Positions 1 through 5,213 of a stretch of DNA of 7,626 nucleotides are shown here, one piece after another. Within the stretch, counting starts at the first letter, position 1; the number at the start of each line of letters is the position of its first letter. The stretch is taken from positions 1 through 7,626 of the forward strand of contig JADYZL010000053.1 of the NCBI GenBank assembly GCA_020853155.1. Reading direction: 5' to 3'. The DNA is from Bryobacterales bacterium (GTDB lineage Bacteria; Acidobacteriota; Terriglobia; Bryobacterales; Bryobacteraceae). The position numbers were made by a program, and so were the translations under genes. Under the pieces are notes generated by a model, which worked only from the letters and a program-made list of their open reading frames with translations, was not told the DNA's origin and did no database searches.

Positions 1-91
1 CGCGGTTCGGCGTTGCGTTTCGCTACGGTTGGCGTCATCTCCTCCGGTTGGCTCCTTTCAGCCAACTCGATCCTGCCCATGCTGGGCACAC
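1..91 (-). mobile_element. 5' end of a group II intron (class C-like), cut by the window edge
   Basis: Read on the minus strand from 91 downwards, the sequence begins GTGTGCCCAGCATGGGC. From memory this closely matches the 5' end of class C group II introns such as the Oceanobacillus iheyensis intron (GUGUGCCCGGCAUGGGU). It continues with a hairpin (arms 60-66 and 47-53, loop containing GAAAGG) and GTAGCGAAACGC-type sequence, which fits the start of domain I. Just before the intron start the minus strand forms a stem-loop (arms 108-117 and 95-103, loop TTAC), and class C introns are known to insert directly after terminator-like stem-loops. The rest of domain I, any reverse transcriptase gene and domains V/VI would lie outside the window to the left, so I cannot tell whether the intron is complete. 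The identification rests on recalled similarity of the first 17 bases plus the context. Confidence 0.5.
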
Positions 92-94
92 CCA

Positions 95-117
95 GCCCCG
101 AGCGTAAGCTCGCGGGC
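95..117 (-). other. Stem-loop abutting the intron 5' boundary (probable insertion-site hairpin)
   Basis: On the minus strand the arms GCCCGCGAGC and GCTCGGGGC pair, with one bulged G and a TTAC loop. Three bases separate the stem from the proposed intron start at 91. This is the arrangement expected of a class C group II intron target. No gene is recognised upstream on this strand whose terminator this would be. Confidence 0.45.
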
Positions 118-321
118 AAGCCAAGCCGGCAAGAATATAGCCTCGCGTCAGCGAGTCCATGGAGCATCCGCCCGTTCGCGGGTGCGACTCCGGCGCGGCC
201 ACGCCCGGTGCATCCTCCGTCTATGCCGAATGCCCGTTCCGCCATTGGCTTCGTACCGCAAAACGTCCCGGCTCAGCTAACGCCCAAATCGATTCCCAGC
301 CGAGCGCGAGCGAGACCTTGT

Positions 322-357
322 CGTGACGGCCCCGTTTGGCTGGCGTGACGGCTCCGT
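322..357. repeat. Pair of 14-nt direct repeats, 22 nt apart
   Basis: CGTGACGGCCCCGT at 322-335 and CGTGACGGCTCCGT at 344-357 differ at one base. They lie in gene-free, GC-rich DNA between the intron-like end and the 559 gene. They may belong to a dispersed intergenic repeat of the genome, but this cannot be judged from one copy. Apart from this pair and small hairpins I see nothing definite in 118-465. Confidence 0.4.
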
Positions 358-470
358 ACCGCTCTCATCCACGCAAAACCACCCGAAAACAACGCTCCCT
401 CCCAGTACGATCACGCATGTTGCAGAATCGAATCTCCCCTGTCATGAATAAGTTAGCGGCCTAAGCATTC

Positions 471-497
471 GATTCGCACGAATCCCGCCCTTACAAT
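471..497 (+). promoter_or_regulatory. Possible promoter and operator for the 559 gene
   Basis: A TACAAT hexamer at 492-497 resembles a sigma-70 -10 box and lies 61 nt before the start codon at 559. No good -35 box is seen 16-18 nt upstream. The -35/spacer zone instead holds a perfect inverted repeat, GATTCG-CA-CGAATC, at 471-484, which could be a regulator site. The call rests on the -10 box and its position only. Confidence 0.3.
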
Positions 498-558
498 CCT
501 CCTGAGTGCGCAGCCGGGCATCACCAATCTCCCCGCCGTTCGAAAGGAGACAAAGCAC

Positions 559-1380
559 ATGAAGTCTGCCAACCGAAAACCCCTCGAATTCACGACGAAT
601 CCGAACAATCCCAAACTCAGCCCACGCGAGGACCGGCAGAAACACTTCCTCCACTTCCTCGCCCAAGCGAACTCGATCCACGATGACTGCGCCCTCGCTG
701 GGGTCACCCGCTTCCCGTTCGAGCAATGGCGCCGCCGCGAGAAAGAATTCCGCCCCGCCGTCGAAGCCGCCGCAGCCCCCATCGATAGCACCTCTCAACC
801 GCGGCACGGCGCCCCAGACAAACCTTACAAAGCCCCACAATCCCGGTCCCTAACTAACACCGTGCAGAATCAGCGGCATACCCCCGCTCAAACCCCGAAT
901 GGAAGTAGCGTGGATTTTTTCAATATCCCTGACAAGATCCAGTCCGGCATACTCGCGCCACACCGCTTCGGCAATCCCCGAATCGAAGTCCCGCCGCCTT
1001 TGTCAGCGCCGTCCGCGTCTGCTAACCATCCGCTGCCAGGGGCCAATGCAATCCACTCCTTCTCACGGCCGCAAATATCCAGCGAAACTGTAAGATCTGT
1101 AAGATTCGAGGGCGCCGACAGCGCAGCAGAATCGTGTTGCAAGGGCAAAGCGAGTGCCCGAGCGGTGCCCATGGATGCCATTCCCACAGCATTCAAGCCA
1201 CAAAGACGGCGGCACAAACCCCAAACCCACCGGGAACCACCCCGCCAACGTCGTCCGCCCCGAAGAAATCCCGCAAGACATCCCATCGGCAAAGGTGGAA
1301 ATCTACAAATCAGGCCCTTCGGACCCGTCCGGCTTGTTGCGAGGCAGGCTGTCACGCTCTCCCAATGGCGCATACAATAG
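559..1380 (+). CDS. HTH protein resembling terminase small subunit N-terminus; Pro/Arg-rich tail, possibly frameshifted
   Basis: The start is well supported: AAAGGAGA at 543-550 lies 8 nt before the ATG. Residues 23-72 of 273 read like the helix-turn-helix found in phage terminase small subunits and related DNA-binding proteins: a helix with RQKHFLHFLAQA, then CALAGVTRFPFEQWRRREKEFRPAVEAA, matching the family pattern A-x-x-AGVS-x-x-T-x-x-x-W-x-x-x-x-x-EF. The role inferred is sequence-specific DNA binding; there are no neighbouring phage genes. Beyond residue 75 the protein is rich in Pro, Ser, Arg and Gln with no recognisable domain. From about 1195 the frame starting near 1175 has clearly higher GC at third codon positions than this frame, suggesting a frameshift or a decayed 3' end. 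The true C-terminus is therefore uncertain. A 74% GC3 estimate (32 of 43 codons) for the alternative frame against about 45% here was counted by hand. No function is claimed. Confidence 0.5.
   Translation: MKSANRKPLEFTTNPNNPKLSPREDRQKHFLHFLAQANSIHDDCALAGVTRFPFEQWRRREKEFRPAVEAAAAPIDSTSQPRHGAPDKPYKAPQSRSLTNTVQNQRHTPAQTPNGSSVDFFNIPDKIQSGILAPHRFGNPRIEVPPPLSAPSASANHPLPGANAIHSFSRPQISSETVRSVRFEGADSAAESCCKGKASARAVPMDAIPTAFKPQRRRHKPQTHREPPRQRRPPRRNPARHPIGKGGNLQIRPFGPVRLVARQAVTLSQWRIQ
1088..1105 (+). repeat. Perfect 9-bp tandem duplication
   Basis: CTGTAAGAT occurs twice in immediate succession (1088-1096 and 1097-1105). It is in frame with the 559 gene and adds a duplicated tripeptide-sized unit (V-R-S, V-R-F). 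It probably arose by slippage. Confidence 0.7.
1349..1378 (+). promoter_or_regulatory. Candidate sigma-70 promoter for the isomerase-like gene
   Basis: CTGTCA at 1349-1354 (4 of 6 matches to TTGACA), an 18-nt spacer, and TACAAT at 1373-1378 (5 of 6 matches to TATAAT). The expected transcript start near 1385 gives a leader of about 25 nt containing the GGAGGA ribosome binding site at 1399-1404. The site overlaps the 3' end of the preceding reading frame. Confidence 0.45.
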
Positions 1381-1410
1381 TCGAGAAACCCTTTCACCGG
1401 AGGAAAACCC

Positions 1411-2301
1411 ATGAATCGCCGCCAGATCCTGGCCTGCCTACCCGCGCTGGCCGCCGCCCCCGCCGCTCTCGCCAATACGCGAAGCCAAGACATGTTCGGC
1501 CCGAAGGCAAGGCTGAAACCCGCCATTTGCGCCTATTCCTATCGCAAGGAACTCGCCGACAAGACGCTCACTTACACGGATCTCGTGAAGATCGCCGTGG
1601 AGAATGGTATCGATGGACTGGACCTCACCGTCTATTGGTTCCCAAACACGAGCGAGAGCTTCCTGATGCCTCTGCGCCGCATGGCCTACATCAACGGCGT
1701 CGATATCTATAGCATCTCCGTGCGGACCGATTTCTGCAATCCGGATAAGTCGAAGCGCCGGGATCAGGTGCGCGAACTAATGGATTGGATCGACGTGGCA
1801 TCTCACCTCGGCGCCGGGCACATCCGCGTCTTTGGAGGCCACGCGCCGAAGGGCTACAGCGAAGCGGACGCGATCGGTTGGTGCGTGGATTCGCTGATCC
1901 GGGCATCCGACTACGCGGGCAAACGCGGCGTGATTCTAGGCCTCGAAAACCATGGCGGCATCACCGAACGCGCCTCGAAGATCATCGATGTCGTCCAGAA
2001 GGTTGATTCGGACTACGTGGGCATCAATCTCGACACCGGCAACTTCATCGAGAACGCGATTCCCCAGATCGAGATGTGCCTTCCCTACGCCGTGGCTTCG
2101 CAGTACAAGACGATGATCGCCGGAGCAAAGCCAAAGGAAGAGGTGAAGGCGGATTGGGACCAACTGACCGCGATGTTCGCCAAGAGCGGCTACAAAGGTT
2201 ACCTGGCCCTTGAATATGAAGCCCCGGAGCCGGCCGCCACCGCGATGCCGCGGCTGCTGGCTGAATTGCGGGGCCTGTGCCAGAAGTACACCTCCCGCTG
2301 A
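1411..2301 (+). CDS. Exported sugar phosphate isomerase/epimerase-like TIM-barrel protein
   Basis: The 296-aa product begins with a signal peptide: MNRRQIL, a hydrophobic Ala/Leu-rich stretch, and a likely cleavage after ALA at residue 21. The paired arginines suggest possible Tat export, although the motif is not canonical. The mature part fits the xylose-isomerase-like TIM-barrel superfamily (AP endonuclease 2 type): DGLDLTVYW (68-76), LGAGHIRVFGG (133-143), GLENHGG (177-183), GINLDTGNF (204-212) and a final YLALEYE (264-270). By comparison with ketose 3-epimerases the likely metal or catalytic residues are E179, D208 and E268. The His usually found in an H-x-K motif is replaced by Q231-Y-K. 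GGAGGA at 1399-1404, 6 nt before the ATG, fixes the start. Substrate is unknown; family members act on sugars or polyols, and an extracytoplasmic location suggests carbohydrate breakdown. Transcription may include the 559 gene or start from the promoter just upstream. Confidence 0.85.
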   Translation: MNRRQILACLPALAAAPAALANTRSQDMFGPKARLKPAICAYSYRKELADKTLTYTDLVKIAVENGIDGLDLTVYWFPNTSESFLMPLRRMAYINGVDIYSISVRTDFCNPDKSKRRDQVRELMDWIDVASHLGAGHIRVFGGHAPKGYSEADAIGWCVDSLIRASDYAGKRGVILGLENHGGITERASKIIDVVQKVDSDYVGINLDTGNFIENAIPQIEMCLPYAVASQYKTMIAGAKPKEEVKADWDQLTAMFAKSGYKGYLALEYEAPEPAATAMPRLLAELRGLCQKYTSR

Positions 2302-2333
2302 GATGCTTGTTGAGACGGCAGCCTAAACGAAAC

Positions 2334-2360
2334 ACGCCCCGGGATCGCAATCCGGGGCGT
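2334..2360. terminator. GC-rich hairpin between convergent genes (likely terminator)
   Basis: A perfect 9-bp inverted repeat ACGCCCCGG / CCGGGGCGT encloses a 9-nt loop (2343-2351). It lies 32 nt after the isomerase-like gene and 26 nt beyond the stop of the minus-strand 74-aa gene. On the minus strand the stem is followed by GTGTTTCGTTT, which is T-rich as in an intrinsic terminator. On the plus strand the following sequence has no T run, so it is better as a terminator for the minus-strand gene but may serve both. Confidence 0.65.
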
Positions 2361-2386
2361 GCGTGTTGAAAATCGAAGCGTGGGAA

Positions 2387-2611
2387 TCAGTCAAAGCCGT
2401 TGCCGGCGTAGAAATCGCTACTGCGCGAGCAGGAGGCCTGCCCATGGTAGCCATTGGTTCGAATGATCTCGGATACTTCCCTGGACCGGAGGTAGGACCA
2501 GATGCGATCCAACTTGCCTGAGCCTTCCGCTGTGAGCGTGCTGAAGTTATAGTCAATCAGATCGTCGATGATCTGCCTTGCGTGTTCGTACTGCATTGCG
2601 CGTTGCATCAT
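2387..2611 (-). CDS. Small hypothetical protein, 74 aa
   Basis: I do not recognise the family. The product looks like a soluble, partly helical protein: a charged helix from about residue 7 to 22 (EHARQIIDDLIDYN), a second from about 33 to 51 (KLDRIWSYLRSREVSEIIR), then a Gly/Ser-rich tail ending in D. There is no signal peptide, membrane segment or clear metal motif; one Cys is at residue 61. Two ATG codons are adjacent at 2611 and 2608; AAGGTG upstream at about 9-14 nt can serve as a ribosome binding site, and AGGAAG lies a little further up. A minus-strand promoter is found 310 nt upstream and a terminator hairpin just downstream, so it appears to be a monocistronic unit with an unusually long leader. 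These flanking signals are the main support for it being real. Confidence 0.6.
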   Translation of the reverse strand: MMQRAMQYEHARQIIDDLIDYNFSTLTAEGSGKLDRIWSYLRSREVSEIIRTNGYHGQASCSRSSDFYAGNGFD

Positions 2612-2817
2612 AATGAGGGCACCTTACTTCCTGAATTCCACTGGGTCCATTGCCCGCAAACGGGGACTTCCGCAATCGGGAAATAGATCGGCAACCGCGA
2701 CCACGGGGTTATGAATCTTCGCTCGGCCGGAGTGTTTCCGGGAAAGAGCACGTTTACGAAACGGTTAGAACGAATGAGGGGACGGCCACACGGCCGGCGA
2801 AATTCGGGTGACACCGT

Positions 2818-2883
2818 CTTCGCCAAAGAGAACGGGAACTGTCTCCAAACAGATCGGAAACGTCCGCCAAACGGATTGGAAAC
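2818..2883. repeat. Three contiguous degenerate 22-nt tandem repeats
   Basis: Units at 2818-2839, 2840-2861 and 2862-2883 align without gaps. Neighbouring units agree at 16 of 22 positions. The shared core is CCAAA in the first half and GG(A/G)AAC at the end. They lie in the transcribed leader of the 74-aa gene, starting about 35 nt downstream of the predicted transcript start. The period is close to two helical turns, so copies would face the same side of DNA, as in an operator array. A repeated RNA element is equally possible. There are no spacers, so this is not a CRISPR. Confidence 0.6.
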
Positions 2884-2900
2884 GCCAAGGGGTTTGGCGT
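2882..2900. other. Hairpin next to the 22-nt repeats
   Basis: ACGCCAA (2882-2888) and TTGGCGT (2894-2900) form a perfect 7-bp inverted repeat with a 5-nt loop. It directly borders the third repeat unit and shares its CCAAA core in inverted form. It lies about 20-40 nt into the predicted minus-strand transcript, where it could form an RNA stem near the 5' end or act as a protein-binding site. Confidence 0.5.
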
Positions 2901-2925
2901 GACGAAATCACCCGCTGACGTCTTT

Positions 2926-2954
2926 ATTGTACCAGTACTTACCTGGGAATACAA
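2926..2954 (-). promoter_or_regulatory. Sigma-70 type promoter reading towards the 74-aa gene
   Basis: On the minus strand, TTGTAT (2954-2949), a spacer of exactly 17 nt, and TACAAT (2931-2926) preceded by TGG, an extended -10 feature. The predicted transcript start is near 2919. No gene starts close by; the nearest convincing minus-strand start is at 2611. This is the best-formed promoter in the window and sits in its most AT-rich stretch. Confidence 0.65.
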
Positions 2955-3001
2955 GTCCGCGCAGCAGCCATTTTACGATTTAATATGCACCTTGCGGATC
3001 G

Positions 3002-3015
3002 TTAATTTCGATTAA
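3002..3015. promoter_or_regulatory. FNR/CRP-like palindrome
   Basis: TTAAT-TTCG-ATTAA is a perfect inverted repeat with a 4-nt spacer. It matches the FNR-type consensus TTGAT-N4-ATCAA at 8 of 10 arm positions. Its centre is about 90 nt upstream of the predicted minus-strand transcript start. In AT-rich DNA such a short palindrome may be chance. Confidence 0.25.
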
Positions 3016-3075
3016 GAACAAAATTCTTCCATTTGTTTGGTGCTTGGGTTTCAGGCGCACCCGGCAAAAGGAGGA

Positions 3076-3110
3076 CGGGCCTGCCGGAGAGGATAGCTCC
3101 GGCAGGCCCG
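3076..3110 (-). terminator. Intrinsic terminator of the leuABCD operon
   Basis: A perfect 14-bp inverted repeat (arms 3076-3089 and 3097-3110, loop AGGATAG) begins 38 nt after the leuD stop. On the minus strand the stem is followed by TCCTCCTTTTG, a T-rich tail. It closes the leucine operon before the intergenic region. Confidence 0.85.
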
Positions 3111-3147
3111 CGTGGACGGAGAACGGGAATGCCGATCTTCGCAAAAA

Positions 3148-3768
3148 CTAGGAAACGAGAGCCTGCGTCGTGTCGAGCGCCCAGGGCTGGCGGGCCTCAT
3201 AGGCATCGATCTGGTCCTGGTGATGGAGTAGATAGCCCAACTCGTCTACACCGTTCAGCAGGCAGTGTTTCGCGAACGGATCGACCGGGAACTCGATTCT
3301 CCGTCCATCGGCCAAAGTGAGAGTCTGGTTTGCAAGATCAATCTCGACGGAATAATCTGGATTTGTTTCCCGGATTGCAAACAATTCTTTCTGAATTTCG
3401 TGAGGAATTACCACGGGAAGCAGGGAATTCTTCAAAGCATTTCCTCGGAAAATGTCGGCGAATGAGGTACTCAAAACGGCCCGGAAACCGAACTGCGTGA
3501 GCGCCCACGGCGCATGCTCGCGCGAGGAGCCGCACCCGAAGTTATCGCCTGCCAGTAGAATCTGTGCCCCTTGGGCTTCCGGCTTGTTCAGGATGAAATC
3601 CGGCTTCGCGGAGCCATCCTCGTTATAGCGCCAGTCGCAGAACAGATTCTTATCGAGCCCTTCCTTGGAGATGGTCTTCAGGAAGCGCGCGGGGATGATC
3701 TGATCGGTATCGATGTTATCGATGGGCAGCGGCACGAGGCGGCTGACGAGTTGGGTAAAGGGCTTCAT
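3148..3768 (-). CDS. leuD: 3-isopropylmalate dehydratase small subunit
   Basis: The 206-aa product is the swivelling small subunit that joins LeuC to form isopropylmalate isomerase in the cytoplasm. The enzyme converts 2-isopropylmalate to 3-isopropylmalate through dehydration and rehydration. Family signatures are NIDTDQIIPARFL (18-30), GDNFGCGSSREHAPWAL (74-90), FADIFRGNALKN (103-114) and HCLLNGVDELG (168-178). The length is near that of E. coli LeuD (201 aa), and alignment by eye is full length. The ATG overlaps the leuC stop as ATGA, and GAGGA at 3776-3780 lies 7 nt upstream, so translation is probably coupled and subunits are made in balance. It is the last gene of the operon. Nothing abnormal is seen. 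Confidence 0.97.
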   Translation of the reverse strand: MKPFTQLVSRLVPLPIDNIDTDQIIPARFLKTISKEGLDKNLFCDWRYNEDGSAKPDFILNKPEAQGAQILLAGDNFGCGSSREHAPWALTQFGFRAVLSTSFADIFRGNALKNSLLPVVIPHEIQKELFAIRETNPDYSVEIDLANQTLTLADGRRIEFPVDPFAKHCLLNGVDELGYLLHHQDQIDAYEARQPWALDTTQALVS

Positions 3769-5171
3769 AGAATCGTCCTCACATCGGCGACCACGCCGGC
3801 AATGGCGGATGCGGCGGCGGTCAGGGGGCTGGCGAGGAAGGTGCGTCCGCCCTTGCCTTGCCTGCCTTCAAAATTCCGGTTGCTGGTAGAAACGCAATAC
3901 TGGCCAGGGCTGAGCTGGTCGCCATTCATGGCGATGCACATGCTGCACCCGGCTTCGCGCCATTCGGCGCCGGCGGCCCGGAACACCTCATGGAGCCCTT
4001 CCGCTTCCGCCTGCCTCTTGACCGCTTGCGAGCCCGGCACCACCATCGTGCGCACGGCGGGATTCACCTTGCGGCCCTTCAGCAATTCCGCCGCCTGGCG
4101 AAGGTCCGAGATGCGGGAGTTCGTGCAGCTTCCAATAAAGACGACGTTCACCGGGTGGCCGAGCAGCGGCTTACCGCTGTGGATTCCCATGTAGTCAAGT
4201 GCCTTCTGGATCGATTCGCGCTCGATTGGGTCCTCCATCGCGTCCGGCGCCGGAACGGGCTGGGTGATCGGAATCCCCATACCGGGGTTCGTACCGAAGG
4301 TGATCATCGGCTCTAGCGCGTCGGCATCGATGAAGATGGATTCATCGTAGATCGCGCCCTCATCGGTGGGGAGTTCGCGCCAGCGAGCGAGCGCCGCATC
4401 CCATTCCGCGCCTTGGGGAGCGAAGGGGCGGCCCTTGATGTACTCGTAGGTCACATCGTCCGGGGCGATGAGGCCCGCACGCGCCCCGCCCTCGATGGAC
4501 ATGTTGCAGATCGTCATCCGTTCTTCCATGCTGAGGGCGGAAATCGCCGTCCCCCGGTATTCGAAGACGCAGCCCGTGCCGCCACCGATGCCGATGCGCG
4601 CGATCAGGGCGAGGACGATATCCTTCGCCGTCACGCCCGGCTTGAGCTTGCCATCCACACGTACTTCGAAGCTTTTCGAGGGGGCCTGGAGCAGGCATTG
4701 TGTCGCGAGCACGTGCTCCACCTGGCTGGTGCCGATTCCGAAGGCGAGGGCCCCGAACGCACCGTGGGTGGCCGTGTGCGAATCCCCGCAGACCACCGTC
4801 ATACCGGGCTGGGTCAGACCCAGCTCAGGGCCAATCACGTGAACGATTCCCTGGTGCTCCGAATGGAAGCCGAAGCAGGGGATGCCGAACTCCCGGCAAT
4901 TCGATTCCAGCTTTTCCACCTGGGTCTTCGCGACGGTATCGAGAATGGGAAGGGACCGGTCCGTGGTGGGGACGCTGTGGTCCGTGGTAGCCACCGTCCG
5001 GGAAGGCTGGCGCACCTTGAGCCCGCGTTCCCGCAGGCCCGCAAACGCTTGCGGGGAGGTGACTTCATGAACCAAATGAAGATCAATATAAATCAGCGCC
5101 GGAGCGCCTTCGTTCCGGGCCACGACGTGGTTATCCCAGACCTTCTGAATGATTGTGCGAGGAGTGCCCAT
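3765..5171 (-). CDS. leuC: 3-isopropylmalate dehydratase large subunit
   Basis: The 468-aa product is the aconitase-family large subunit carrying the [4Fe-4S] cluster of isopropylmalate isomerase. The three cluster ligands are in place: C349 (GSCTNSR) and C409 and C412 (GCSMC). Other signatures are YIDLHLVHEVTSPQAF (28-43), VCGDSHTATHGAFGALAFG (127-145) and STSNRNFEGRQGKGGRT (428-444). The length matches E. coli LeuC (466 aa). I chose the ATG at 5171 because MGTPRTIIQKVWDNHVV aligns with the family's N-terminus and AAGGAA lies 10 nt upstream; an in-frame ATG at 5195 would add eight residues that do not align. leuB ends 42 nt upstream and leuD overlaps the stop. All key residues seem intact, so a working enzyme with LeuD is expected. 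Confidence 0.97.
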   Translation of the reverse strand: MGTPRTIIQKVWDNHVVARNEGAPALIYIDLHLVHEVTSPQAFAGLRERGLKVRQPSRTVATTDHSVPTTDRSLPILDTVAKTQVEKLESNCREFGIPCFGFHSEHQGIVHVIGPELGLTQPGMTVVCGDSHTATHGAFGALAFGIGTSQVEHVLATQCLLQAPSKSFEVRVDGKLKPGVTAKDIVLALIARIGIGGGTGCVFEYRGTAISALSMEERMTICNMSIEGGARAGLIAPDDVTYEYIKGRPFAPQGAEWDAALARWRELPTDEGAIYDESIFIDADALEPMITFGTNPGMGIPITQPVPAPDAMEDPIERESIQKALDYMGIHSGKPLLGHPVNVVFIGSCTNSRISDLRQAAELLKGRKVNPAVRTMVVPGSQAVKRQAEAEGLHEVFRAAGAEWREAGCSMCIAMNGDQLSPGQYCVSTSNRNFEGRQGKGGRTFLASPLTAAASAIAGVVADVRTIL

Positions 5172-5213
5172 CTGTCTCAAATTCCTTCTTGCCATTCCAC
5201 GGCGAATGCGCGC

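Noticed and set aside
13..348. Plus-strand frame of 111 codons at the left edge
   Set aside because: No ribosome binding site, low-complexity Pro/Arg-rich product, and it overlaps the intron-like end and hairpins on the other strand.
888..1526. Minus-strand frame of 212 codons
   Set aside because: It overlaps the start and signal peptide of the isomerase-like gene and the 559 gene, has no clear ribosome binding site, and its translation shows no domain.
2608..2826. Minus-strand frame of 72 codons upstream of the 74-aa gene
   Set aside because: It needs a TTG start with no well-placed ribosome binding site, and the product resembles nothing known. Its overlap with the ATG of the next gene arises automatically for any open frame reading into ATGA. 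Kept only as a possible leader peptide in the findings.
2818..2883. 22-nt repeats as a CRISPR array
   Set aside because: The units are contiguous with no spacers, are degenerate, and no cas genes are present.
2711..2902. Plus-strand frame of 63 codons through the 22-nt repeats
   Set aside because: Only a weak GGGG upstream, a basic low-complexity product, and it runs against the predicted minus-strand transcript.
5172..5195. Extended leuC start at ATG 5195
   Set aside because: The eight added residues do not align with LeuC, and the AAGGAA that serves the 5171 start would lie inside them.
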